Origin: Bradyrhizobium centrolobii
Lineage (GTDB): Bacteria > Pseudomonadota > Alphaproteobacteria > Rhizobiales > Xanthobacteraceae
Direction: 5' to 3'
DNA length: 44,252 bases
Assembly (NCBI RefSeq): GCF_001641635.1
Contig: NZ_LUUB01000054.1
Coordinates: 181,929-226,180, forward strand
The notes below the pieces were generated by a model. The model had not been told where the DNA came from. It saw only the letters and a program-made list of their open reading frames with translations, and searched no databases. The position numbers and the translations under genes were made by a program. Shown here in pieces: positions 17,602-25,497 of the stretch; position 1 is the stretch's first letter; every line of letters begins with the position of its first letter.

Positions 17602-17619
17602 GTATGATATATATCATAC
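17602..17619. promoter_or_regulatory. Perfect 18-bp palindrome, operator candidate
   Basis: The 18 bases GTATGATATATATCATAC are self-complementary and strikingly AT-rich for this genome. They lie 14 bases upstream of the thioesterase start and about 130 bases upstream of the enoyl-CoA hydratase start. Size and symmetry suit a TetR dimer, and the linked TetR gene at 16364-16990 is the obvious candidate to bind. Confidence 0.6.
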
Positions 17620-17746
17620 TATGTCACGGATTACGCACTGGCAACTCTGTGTCCCTGCCCCGCTTGACAAGCGGAGCATTTGAGCCCGGAAGTGAGCTCG
17701 ACCCGCGCGCCCTCGCGCCGGTCCACGAAACCTTCGAGATCCCACG

Positions 17747-18517
17747 ATGGAAATGCTCAATCATCACTGCGGCGTGACGCGCGATACGCGCGGCGTCATT
17801 CACGTCACCATCTGCAACGCCGGCTCGCTCAACATTCTTGGCTCGCCTGTCACCGACGCGGTGCGCGAAGGCCTGCAGCAGCTTGCCACTGATCGCAGCA
17901 TTCGCGTGGTGGTGCTGCGCGGCCAGAGCGAGAAGAGCATGATCGGCGGTGCCGACATCAAGGAGATGGCGAAGCTCGACCAGAAATCGGCCGAAGCCTT
18001 CATCAGCCGCCTGCGCGATCTCTGCGAGGCGGTGCGCGCCTTCCCTGCCCCGGTGATCGCGCGCATGCCGGGCTGGTGCCTCGGCGGGGGGCTCGAAGTC
18101 GCCGCCGCCTGCGACTTCCGGATCGCAGCGCATGACGCGCATTTCGGCATGCCGGAGGTGCGCGTCGGCATCCCCTCGGTGATCCATGCCGCGCTCCTGC
18201 CCCGCCTGATCGGCTGGGCCCGCGCGCGCTGGCTGGTGATGACGGCAGAAAACATCGATGCGCCGACGGCGCTGGCCTGGGGACTGGTCGACAAGGTCGC
18301 CGCGCCCGGTGAACTAGATGCCGCGGTCGAGCACGTGATCAATAGTCTGCTCGAATGCGGCCCCGAAGCGCTGCGGTCGCAGAAGGCGCTGCTGCGGCAG
18401 TGGGAGGAACTGCCGCTGAGGGAGTCGATCAATCTGAGCGTCAAGGTGTTCGGCGAGTCGTTCCTGACCGACGAGCCGACGCGGCTGATGCAGGCGTTTG
18501 TGAACCGGAAGCGGTAG
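17747..18517 (+). CDS. Enoyl-CoA hydratase/isomerase family protein
   Basis: 256 residues of crotonase fold. GGADIKEMAKLD forms the oxyanion-hole region. GGGLEVAAACDFRIA and FGMPEVRVGIPS keep the two glutamates that act in true hydratases. The usual GAGGTQRL segment is replaced by SVIHAALLPRL, so substrate preference may differ. The upstream Shine-Dalgarno is weak, and an ATG three codons further in is an alternative start. Grouped with a thioesterase, TetR and thiolase, it probably works in fatty or branched acyl-CoA degradation. Confidence 0.87.
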   Translation: MEMLNHHCGVTRDTRGVIHVTICNAGSLNILGSPVTDAVREGLQQLATDRSIRVVVLRGQSEKSMIGGADIKEMAKLDQKSAEAFISRLRDLCEAVRAFPAPVIARMPGWCLGGGLEVAAACDFRIAAHDAHFGMPEVRVGIPSVIHAALLPRLIGWARARWLVMTAENIDAPTALAWGLVDKVAAPGELDAAVEHVINSLLECGPEALRSQKALLRQWEELPLRESINLSVKVFGESFLTDEPTRLMQAFVNRKR

Positions 18518-18536
18518 GCTATCTCCGCGCTAACAG

Positions 18537-18660
18537 TGTCATGCCCCGCGAAGGCGGGGCATTCAGTACGCCGCAGCCTCTCCGTATCCCCGCGCTGCCT
18601 CTGGAATCCTGGGCGGCCCATCAAGTCGGGCGATGACGGCGTCGTGCGGGGCAGGAGTGG
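18537..18660. repeat. Dispersed repeat, GCCCCGC-type
   Basis: This begins GTCATGCCCCGCGAAGGCGGGGC, a short strong hairpin. It continues with a segment typical of a common Bradyrhizobium intergenic repeat and ends GTCGTGCGGGGC. It lies just after the enoyl-CoA hydratase stop, where the first hairpin could terminate transcription. Family assignment is from recall of similar sequences, not a search. Confidence 0.55.
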
Positions 18661-18754
18661 CGTGAACGACCGCAATCTCCTCCTTTCGAACGAACAAATC
18701 TCATCCGAACCACGACAATTTCTCATCCTAGGCGCGGTTGCATTTTTTGCGTCG

Positions 18755-18771
18755 CATCATATGATGATCAT
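18755..18771. promoter_or_regulatory. Overlapping palindromes in the thiolase promoter region
   Basis: CATCATATGATG (18755-18766) is a perfect 12-bp palindrome, and ATGATCAT (18764-18771) a perfect 8-bp one overlapping it, 36 bases before the thiolase start. The AT-rich patch contrasts with the surroundings. This is a candidate operator for a dimeric repressor. It shares only the ATCATA core with the 17602-17619 palindrome. Confidence 0.45.
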
Positions 18772-18806
18772 AATCTTACTTACCATCCATCTTAGGGAGC
18801 CTCGCC

Positions 18807-20003
18807 ATGGCCGAAGCCGCCGATCCCGTCGTCATCGTCTCCGCCACCCGTACTCCGCTTGGCCGATTCATGGGCGAATTGTCGCCGCTGGCCGCGCACA
18901 AGCTCGGGTCCCATGTGATCGGCGCCACGCTCGAACGCGCCAAGCTTGCACCGGAGAAGATCGACGAGGTCTTCATGGGCTGCGTGCTGCCGGCCGGCCA
19001 GGGCCAGGCACCGGCACGCCAGGCGGCGCGCGCGGCCGGCCTGCCCGACGCCACCGGCGCAACCACGGTCAACAAGGTCTGCGGCTCCGGCATGAAGGCG
19101 ACCATGCTGGCCCACGACATCATTCGCGCGGGCTCGGCCGACATCGTCGTTTCCGGCGGCATGGAGAGCATGAGCAACGCGCCCTACCTGCTCGCGAAGG
19201 CGCGCAGCGGCTATCGCGCCGGCCACGACCGCATCATCGACCACATGATGATGGATGGGCTGGAGGACGCCTACGAGACCGGCCGCTCCATGGGCGATTT
19301 CGGCGAAGCAACGGCCGAAGCCTATCAGTTCACCCGCAAGGATCAGGACGCCTATGCGATGGAAACTTTGAGCCGCGCGCGCAAGGCGGTCGAGGGCGGC
19401 GCGTTCAAGGCCGAGATCGCGCCGATCACGCTCGCAGAGAAAGCCGGGCCCCGCGTCATCGCCAATGACGAGCATCCGCTGAAAGTTGATCCGGCCAAGA
19501 TCCCCGGGCTGAAGCCTGCGTTCCGAGCCAACGGCACCATCACGCCGGCGGCCTCCTCCGCCAATGCCGACGGCGCCGCAGCGCTCGTGCTGACGAAGCG
19601 GTCGCTCGCCGATCGTAACGGCCTGCCCGCGCTGGCCGAGATCAAGGGCCACGCCACCCACAGCCAGGAGCCGCAATGGTTCACCACCGCGCCGATCCCG
19701 GCGATCCGCAAGCTGCTCGACAAGGTCGGCTGGAGCGCCGGTGACGTCGATCTCTTCGAGATCAACGAGGCGTTTGCCGTGGTCGCGATGGCGGCGCAGC
19801 GCGATCTCGGCATCCCCCGCGACAAGCTGAACATCAACGGCGGCGCCTGCGCGCTCGGCCATCCCATCGGCGCCACCGGCGCGCGGCTGATCGTGACGCT
19901 GCTGCATGCGCTCGAGGCACAAAACCTCAAGCGCGGCGTCGCGGCACTCTGCATCGGCGGCGGCGAAGCCACCGCGATCGCGGTGGAGCGGATCGCGCGC
20001 TGA
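18807..20003 (+). CDS. Acetyl-CoA C-acyltransferase (thiolase)
   Basis: 398 residues, normal for biosynthetic or degradative thiolase. The acylated nucleophile is C92 in VNKVCGSGMKA. The C-terminal motifs are NINGGACALGHPIGATGARL and LCIGGGEATAIAVER, the latter with the second catalytic cysteine. It catalyses reversible condensation or cleavage of 3-ketoacyl-CoA. The length and the ALGHPIGATGAR segment fit acetoacetyl-CoA thiolase (AtoB/PhaA-like), but a broader chain length cannot be excluded. A GGGAG ribosome-binding site precedes the ATG. Confidence 0.92.
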   Translation: MAEAADPVVIVSATRTPLGRFMGELSPLAAHKLGSHVIGATLERAKLAPEKIDEVFMGCVLPAGQGQAPARQAARAAGLPDATGATTVNKVCGSGMKATMLAHDIIRAGSADIVVSGGMESMSNAPYLLAKARSGYRAGHDRIIDHMMMDGLEDAYETGRSMGDFGEATAEAYQFTRKDQDAYAMETLSRARKAVEGGAFKAEIAPITLAEKAGPRVIANDEHPLKVDPAKIPGLKPAFRANGTITPAASSANADGAAALVLTKRSLADRNGLPALAEIKGHATHSQEPQWFTTAPIPAIRKLLDKVGWSAGDVDLFEINEAFAVVAMAAQRDLGIPRDKLNINGGACALGHPIGATGARLIVTLLHALEAQNLKRGVAALCIGGGEATAIAVERIAR

Positions 20004-20012
20004 TTCCGCCGA

Positions 20013-20046
20013 CGTCCGAAAATGAGGGAAGTCTGTCATTTTGGAC
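20013..20046. terminator. Bulged inverted repeat after the thiolase gene
   Basis: GTCCGAAAATGA (20013-20024) pairs with TCATTTTGGAC (20036-20046) with one bulged base and an 11-base loop. It starts 9 bases after the thiolase stop. It is a probable terminator or dispersed hairpin, with no T-run. Confidence 0.4.
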
Positions 20047-20109
20047 TTTCGATTCCTGTGCCAGACTGCAACGATGACGCGGGTTTCCGCCAACCACGAT
20101 TGAGGGGCA

Positions 20110-21405
20110 ATGATTTCGAACTGGCTCGCGGCGGCACTTGGCTGCCGCAATATCCACTACGGCTGGGTGATGGTCGGCGTAACCTTCCTCGCCGCGCTGA
20201 TCAGCGCCGGCACGGTCGGCGCGCCCGGCGTGTTCATCGTCCCGCTTCAGAAGGAGTTCGGTTGGAGCACTGCGCAGATCTCGTCCGCGCTCTCGATCCG
20301 CTTCATCCTGTTCGGGCTGATGGCCCCGTTCGCCGCCGCGCTGCTCAACCGCTACGGCCTGCGCAACGTCACGCTCGCTGCGCAGCTCATCGTCGTCTCG
20401 GCGCTGGTGGCTTCGCTCGGCATGACCGAGGTCTGGCAGCTCGTGCTGCTGTGGGGCGTCGTGATCGGCATCGGCACCGGCATGACCGCGCTGGTGCTGG
20501 GCGCCACCATCGCCACGCGCTGGTTCGCCGCGCGGCGCGGTCTCGTCGTCGGCATCATGACCGCGAGCGTCGCCACCGGTCAGCTCGTGTTCCTGCCGCT
20601 GCTCGCAAGCCTCACCGACCGCTTCGGCTGGCGCCTTGCGCTCGGTTTCGTCTGCATCATGCTCGGTGTCTCGGCACTCGCCGTAGCGCTCGCGATGCGC
20701 GACCGCCCGAGCGACCTCGGCCTGCGTCCGTTCGGCGACGAGGGCACCGAGCCCCTGCCCGCGCCGCCCGTCAGCCACGGCTCGATCACGGGCGTTGCGC
20801 TCGGCACGCTGCGCGACGCCTCGAAGTCGAGCGCGTTCTGGATCCTGTTCGCGACCTTCTTCGTCTGCGGCGCCTCGACCAACGGCCTCGTCCAGGTGCA
20901 CCTGATCCCGATGTGCCTCGATTTCGGTATCCCGCAGGTGCAGGCAGCGAGCCTGCTCGCTGCCATGGGCATATTCGACTTCTTCGGCACCATCTTCTCG
21001 GGCTGGCTGTCGGACCGCTACGACAATCGCTGGCTCCTGTTCTGGTACTACGGCTTGCGCGGGCTCTCGCTGATATTCCTGCCGTTCAGCGATTTCTCGT
21101 TCTACGGGCTGTCGCTGTTTGCGATGTTCTACGGGCTTGACTGGATCGCGACGGTGCCGCCGACAGTGCGCCTCACCGCGCAAAAATTCGGTCCCGAGCG
21201 CGCCAATCTGGTGTTCGGCTGGATCTTTGCCGGCCATCAGCTCGGCGCCGGCACAGCCGCATTCGGAGCGGGCCTGTCACGGACGCTGCTTTCGAGCTAC
21301 CTGCCCGCCTTCTTCGTCGCAGGCGCACTCTGCGTGTTCGCGTCGCTGATCGTGCTGGCGTTGTCGCGTCAGCCGAAGCCCAAGCCGCAAGCAGCGATGG
21401 CCTGA
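20110..21405 (+). CDS. MFS transporter
   Basis: 431 residues with about 12 transmembrane helices. The N-terminal LGCRNIHYGWVMVGVTFLAAL segment is shared with monocarboxylate/oxalate-formate type MFS carriers, and GIMTASVATGQLVFLPL lies in the fifth helix. An organic acid is the likely substrate class (inference). A GAGGGG ribosome-binding site precedes the ATG. Its last roughly 110 bases recur, degraded, at 22828-22925. Confidence 0.88.
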   Translation: MISNWLAAALGCRNIHYGWVMVGVTFLAALISAGTVGAPGVFIVPLQKEFGWSTAQISSALSIRFILFGLMAPFAAALLNRYGLRNVTLAAQLIVVSALVASLGMTEVWQLVLLWGVVIGIGTGMTALVLGATIATRWFAARRGLVVGIMTASVATGQLVFLPLLASLTDRFGWRLALGFVCIMLGVSALAVALAMRDRPSDLGLRPFGDEGTEPLPAPPVSHGSITGVALGTLRDASKSSAFWILFATFFVCGASTNGLVQVHLIPMCLDFGIPQVQAASLLAAMGIFDFFGTIFSGWLSDRYDNRWLLFWYYGLRGLSLIFLPFSDFSFYGLSLFAMFYGLDWIATVPPTVRLTAQKFGPERANLVFGWIFAGHQLGAGTAAFGAGLSRTLLSSYLPAFFVAGALCVFASLIVLALSRQPKPKPQAAMA

Positions 21406-21677
21406 GCGCGCGTATTGGGCTGAAGCGGATTGCAATCATACAAGGGCATCCTGATGCCACAGGTAATCACTGCCGAACGCGACGGCCGATACCTATGCCG
21501 AGATGCACATCCAGAAGTAGTTGCTCCTGCCGGGCTATTTGTGTGAGCTCCGCTCGGTGCGCGCTTACAGCATTTCCCGAGTGTTTCGGCGCGTTGCCAC
21601 TTTTAGGAAGACTTGTCGCGTTGGCTCCGTTCAGTAACACTCCTCCCATTTCATAGAAGTTTTTTTGGGAGGGCGTG

Positions 21678-21827
21678 ATGCCCAGGATACTGGAAGTCGT
21701 GTTGTGGTCTGCCGCACTCGCGACGTGGCTGATGTTTTTCTTCGCAATCATAGGCGAGTGCTTGAAGCCGCTCTCAAGGAGCCTCCATCGACTCGTTCAG
21801 GGAACTCTCAGAGTCAAAGGGAAATGA
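21678..21827 (+). CDS. Small single-span membrane protein (49 aa), hypothetical
   Basis: The ATG at 21678 is preceded by GGGAGGG at optimal spacing. The product has one hydrophobic stretch (about residues 4-26, VVLWSAALATWLMFFFAIIG) flanked by a short N-terminus and a basic C-terminal tail (KPLSRSLHRL...RVKGK), giving a predicted cytoplasmic tail. No family was recognised. It lies in the segment between the MFS gene and the degraded copy of the MFS 3' end. A 94-residue frame runs antisense across it, but lacks comparable start signals. Confidence 0.45.
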   Translation: MPRILEVVLWSAALATWLMFFFAIIGECLKPLSRSLHRLVQGTLRVKGK

Positions 21828-22061
21828 CCTAGTGGCGATTCCACGCGCGAGCCAGCAGCCGCTGACCAATGCTCTGACGTCCAGCTGAGTGACGAGCCGG
21901 GATAGTGAAATGGAGACGAGCGGAGCTAGGTCGGTCGCTCGTCCGGATGGATTGTCTCGCGAAAGGGAACGGGCCGAAAATCGCAGCACGTCCGAGCTTC
22001 CGAAATAGCTTCTTTTCGCCTTCTATCAGTTACTAGAGAGGCTGAACCCGACCAAACGCTG

Positions 22062-22517
22062 CTATCTTCCGAACTTCCTATCGAGGGAGAATCGGCCCGC
22101 CCCAGTGACAAAAATCAAAATCGCACCTCCCATGATCGAGATATTCTTCAGAAAATTATTGTACTGCCCAATCTGCTGTGGACCGGGCGGATAGTCCCAG
22201 TAGCGATGCGCGATCGCAGTAGCCGCCAATACAAACAGAAAAACCAAAATCGCGACGTAGCGCGTACCAAGGCCGAATATCAAACCAGCCGACATCAGTA
22301 CTTCCAGTGCCACGGTCGTCGCGGTGAACAGCTCAGGTGCTGGAAGGTTCAGCGATCTGAAATAGCCCACGGAGCCACTGAAGTTGGTGATTGCTCCGTA
22401 CGCGCTCCCGACGAACACCCATGCAAGCAGGATGCGGCCGATCAGAATCAGTAGGTTGGCGCTCTTACTGGCGAACGCATCGGTCCGAAACATCAGCGAG
22501 TGAGAACCGGATTGCAC
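22062..22517 (-). CDS. DoxX family membrane protein
   Basis: Up to 151 residues with four transmembrane helices. The first helix carries LLILIGRILLAWVFVGSAYGAI, and a following segment reads ALEVLMSAGLIFGLGTRYVAIL, both typical of DoxX/DUF. Family members are found in redox and thiosulfate-related contexts, but the role is generally unknown. An internal ATG nine codons in (22493) is an alternative start. It sits alone between the MFS gene and the porin, flanked by non-coding or repeat DNA. Confidence 0.8.
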   Translation of the reverse strand: MQSGSHSLMFRTDAFASKSANLLILIGRILLAWVFVGSAYGAITNFSGSVGYFRSLNLPAPELFTATTVALEVLMSAGLIFGLGTRYVAILVFLFVLAATAIAHRYWDYPPGPQQIGQYNNFLKNISIMGGAILIFVTGAGRFSLDRKFGR

Positions 22518-22941
22518 TGGTCATTGCCCCATAGGTTTCGTTGTCCGAGGGCGCGCGACGCTCAGCATCAATAGGAAAGCTACCATAATCAGCGGACGAC
22601 ATGAAGCGCACTTGCTGGCTCTTGATGCGCTGCAAACGCCGGCATCTCAGAGGTCCGGACATTCGGCATTGGTTTGCCCCGCTGACGAGCTTCCTGAGAA
22701 CCTGCGGGTCGGGCCGAAGGTCCGCTTTGCGCCACAAACTGCCGAATTGATGGAGTTGTCAACGACAAACGGCGCTACTAACCGTGACTAGTCGCGCTCA
22801 CTGAAGGGCTGGCATACGACCGGATCCGCTACCTGCCCGCCTTCTTCGTTGCGGGCGCGTGCTGGCGCTCTCGCGCCAGCCGAAACCGAAGCCGCAACCG
22901 GCGATGGCCTGAGCGCCCGTATGGGGCCGGCGCGCGCCGGC
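22518..22941. other. Intergenic stretch with repeat-like DNA and an MFS gene scrap
   Basis: No intact gene was seen in these 424 bases. The part 22520-22740 reads like the mosaic rhizobial intergenic sequence containing AAGGTCCGCTTTGCGCC and AATGTCCGGACC-type words. The part 22828-22925 is the MFS 3'-end relic listed separately. Confidence 0.5.
22828..22925 (+). pseudogene. Relic of an MFS transporter 3' end (partial duplicate of 20110-21405)
   Basis: Bases 22828-22925 align with 21299-21415. Both read CTACCTGCCCGCCTTCTTCGT, then a shared GTGCTGGCG...CGCCAGCCGAA block, then the same C-terminal codons, the stop and about a dozen bases beyond it. The second copy has lost about 25 bases in the middle, breaking the frame, and differs at scattered sites, so it is old. 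The intervening 1.4 kb holds the small membrane protein and DoxX. Either a second tandem transporter gene was largely replaced, or this is a diverged duplication around an insertion. Confidence 0.75.
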
Positions 22942-24345
22942 CTAGTACCTGATCGTCGTGGTCACCCCGAAGACCGCGGCGTCGCCGATCCGGGACGTCC
23001 CGGTCGGATCGTTCGGATTCGGGATGCCGCCGGAGGGTCGGAACACGTACTGGAAATAAGGCGCGATCAGCCAGCCCGGCTTGATGTGCGCCTCGTAGAT
23101 CATCTCGATCAGGGTCTCGTTGCTTCGCACCGGACTCTGGACGCCGGTGAAGACTTGAGTGTCGATGTCGAGGTTGCGGGCGGTGTTCGAGATCCGCATG
23201 TAGGCCATCGCGACGCCGAAGCGATCGAGCGGGCGGCCGGGCGTGAAGCCGACGAAGCCGATGCCGCCGTCGAGATAAAGGTCGATCAGGTTGCGGTCCG
23301 GCGAGCTGTAGGCGATGCGGCCGAAGGCGGTGACGCCCGGCAGCGACGCCGAGACGGTGCTCTCGGTCACGCCCGGCGGCCGCCAGAGAGCCTGCTCCAG
23401 GACCGCGTAGATTCCATAGTTGCCGCGAAGCTTTGCCGGGATTCCGGTGCCACTGGGGTCGGCAATCGACAAGCCCTCCGCCGTAAAGCGCTGGCTGTTG
23501 AAATCACCATAATGCTTCCAGGCGCCGGGTGTGAAGTTGCCGGCGAGCGAGCGTCCGCCGATCTCGACATGATAATCGAAGTGAACCTGCCCGATGAGCC
23601 ATGGCGGATCGTTGACGCGAAACGCTAGGCCGTGATTGTCACGCAGTTGCGGATCGCCGTAGCCGGGCCGCGCCGGATTGCCATTGAACACCGCACCGAA
23701 GACGGTGACATTGTCCGAGACCGCGGCCTTGACGCGAATGCCGGGCACCGCGATCGGCGGTGCCGGACCGCCGGCCGGAAGGTTGGAGGCCTTGATCGCG
23801 GGCCAGCCGAACGTACCGTTGATGAAGAGATCGTCGGTCTCGCTGTCGAAGAACTCGACATCCGCCGCCTGCTGGCCGGCCCTGATATTCAGCGCCCCGT
23901 TGAAGAAGTTTTGTTCGAAATAGGCATTGTAGAGACGCTGGTCGGGCAGCGCCTCGATCTCGCTGATGGTGGCGAGGTTGAAGATGTAGTTGCGCGTCAG
24001 CCCGCGCCCGTAGATCTCGAAGGCGTTGGCATAGAAGCGGCCGCCGGTCCAGCCGACGAGCTTTTCGAGATCGGCGTCGACGGAGATATCGAGGCGGCCG
24101 AAATGGATGGCACCGCGCGCAACGCCGCCCGACACGTTGCCGATATTGTCGGCGATATAGGTTGCGCCGAAATTCAGGCCCTTGTTGGCGAGCCCGTCAT
24201 GCCACTCGTTGAACCACTTTGGAAACAGCCACTCGGCCGCGCTCTCGTCCTTGGCGCCGGCGAGCGCGCTCGTGCTTGCCATTGTGCACGCCGCCGCAAT
24301 TGCGACAGCGCTTCGCAACCAAGATGTTTGGGCAGTCCCGCTCAC
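22942..24345 (-). CDS. OprB-type carbohydrate porin
   Basis: 467 residues. A signal peptide (about residues 1-30, LRSAVAIAAACTMASTSALA) is followed by a beta-rich body of alternating aromatic and polar strands. The protein ends with TTTIRY, whose terminal aromatic residue suits Bam-dependent outer-membrane insertion. The region AVFNGNPARPGYGDPQLRDNHG and the C-terminal IYEAHIKPGWLIAPYFQYVFRPSGG are typical of OprB-like porins, which pass sugars or other small hydrophilic solutes. It starts 21 bases after the CorA-like stop on the same strand. Confidence 0.88.
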   Translation of the reverse strand: MSGTAQTSWLRSAVAIAAACTMASTSALAGAKDESAAEWLFPKWFNEWHDGLANKGLNFGATYIADNIGNVSGGVARGAIHFGRLDISVDADLEKLVGWTGGRFYANAFEIYGRGLTRNYIFNLATISEIEALPDQRLYNAYFEQNFFNGALNIRAGQQAADVEFFDSETDDLFINGTFGWPAIKASNLPAGGPAPPIAVPGIRVKAAVSDNVTVFGAVFNGNPARPGYGDPQLRDNHGLAFRVNDPPWLIGQVHFDYHVEIGGRSLAGNFTPGAWKHYGDFNSQRFTAEGLSIADPSGTGIPAKLRGNYGIYAVLEQALWRPPGVTESTVSASLPGVTAFGRIAYSSPDRNLIDLYLDGGIGFVGFTPGRPLDRFGVAMAYMRISNTARNLDIDTQVFTGVQSPVRSNETLIEMIYEAHIKPGWLIAPYFQYVFRPSGGIPNPNDPTGTSRIGDAAVFGVTTTIRY

Positions 24346-24366
24346 GGTTGATACCGGCTGCGTGCG

Positions 24367-25383
24367 CTATTTGAAGATGCCGGTGCGCCGCATGAACAGA
24401 TAGGCAGCAACCACCGAGCTCACCATCAGGACCGCGGCCCAGATAAATCCCTCGTCGACATCGGTGAGCGGCAGGCCCTTGGTGTTCATGCCGAAGATGC
24501 CGGTGATCAGCGTCGGCGGCAGCAGCAGCGAAGTCACGATGGAGAGCGTGTGGAGGTGGCGGTTGCTCTCCTCCTCGTTCTTGAAGCGCAGCTCCTCCTC
24601 GAGCAGGCGGCTTCGTTCGCGCAGCTCGACGATGTCGTGATCGAGGCCATCCAGCCGCTGCGCCAGCTTGCCGGCATGGATGCGCAAGCCCGGCGCCAGG
24701 TGATCGGTGTTCTTCTGGTCGAGGCGGTGAAACAGCACGCGTAATCCGGTCAACTGACGATGCAGCCTGACGCAGGTCCGGCGCAGCCGGCCGAGATTGC
24801 GGCGCATCTCCGGCTTGACCTCGTCGGCCAGGATCCGCTCCTCGATGCCGTCGATCTCCTGCCCGAGCTTGTCGGCCATCCGGTCCAGCGTGTCGGCGAC
24901 CTCGTCGACGATCTTCTCCAGAAGGTGGGCGACGTTGTCGACGCGATAGCCGCCTTCGAGCACCCGGCGCGTCGCATCGGCCGAGCACAGCGCCTGATGG
25001 CGGCCGCTGACCAGGAGATGTTCGGTCATGGCGAAGCGCAGGAACGCGGTCTCCTCCGTCGCGCTTTCGATGTCACGCACGAGGTCGGAGAACACGCCGT
25101 AGACGCAATGGTCGATGACGTGAAGCTGCTGGAACGTGTCGTTCGACAGCAGCAGCTCGCGCGCGAGCGACGGCAGGAGCGAGGCCGCAATCCACGGCCG
25201 CACACGCGCATCGGTCAGATTGAAATGCAGCCAGAGCCGACCGTCATGGCTGAACTCGATCGACCGGTCGATCGGCAGAGCCTCGGCGCTGCCGTCGCTG
25301 TGCAGCCGGAACGCCCACACCAGGCCGGGAATGGCGGGCTCGGCATCCGATATCGCGCTGACAAGCTTTGCCGGCTCGGCCAT
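24367..25383 (-). CDS. CorA family divalent cation transporter (ZntB-like)
   Basis: 338 residues from the ATG at 25383; the frame extends 7 codons further to a TTG with no better support. A cytosolic alpha/beta domain and a long helical region (residues about 140-270) precede two C-terminal transmembrane helices. The pore signature GMN is present in TGIFGMNTKGLPLTD. The following loop lacks the MPEL motif of magnesium CorA proteins, which favours the ZntB branch (zinc efflux or uptake). It lies directly upstream of the porin on the same strand. Confidence 0.88.
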   Translation of the reverse strand: MAEPAKLVSAISDAEPAIPGLVWAFRLHSDGSAEALPIDRSIEFSHDGRLWLHFNLTDARVRPWIAASLLPSLARELLLSNDTFQQLHVIDHCVYGVFSDLVRDIESATEETAFLRFAMTEHLLVSGRHQALCSADATRRVLEGGYRVDNVAHLLEKIVDEVADTLDRMADKLGQEIDGIEERILADEVKPEMRRNLGRLRRTCVRLHRQLTGLRVLFHRLDQKNTDHLAPGLRIHAGKLAQRLDGLDHDIVELRERSRLLEEELRFKNEEESNRHLHTLSIVTSLLLPPTLITGIFGMNTKGLPLTDVDEGFIWAAVLMVSSVVAAYLFMRRTGIFK

Positions 25384-25413
25384 GGCCAACCCCACCGTCA
25401 ACAAATACCCCGC

Positions 25414-25443
25414 TCCGGAAGATGGCTAACGGCATCTTCCGGA
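25414..25443. terminator. Perfect 11-bp hairpin between acetoacetate decarboxylase and the CorA-like gene
   Basis: TCCGGAAGATG (25414-25424) pairs exactly with CATCTTCCGGA (25433-25443) over an 8-base loop. It lies 55 bases beyond the acetoacetate decarboxylase stop and 31 bases before the CorA-like start. It is a likely terminator for the first or a leader hairpin for the second. Confidence 0.55.
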
Positions 25444-25497
25444 CCCATGCGGGTACTCAATTACGCCTTTGTTACACTTTGATGATGGCAGGCCGCC

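Noticed and set aside
18792..21237. Long antisense frames (452 and 436 codons) opposite the thiolase and the MFS gene
   Set aside because: Composition is typical of antisense frames in high-GC DNA and no motif is present, while the plus-strand genes are clear.
21467..21751. A 94-codon frame on the minus strand antisense to the 49-residue membrane protein
   Set aside because: No ribosome-binding site or recognisable domain; the plus-strand frame has much better start signals.
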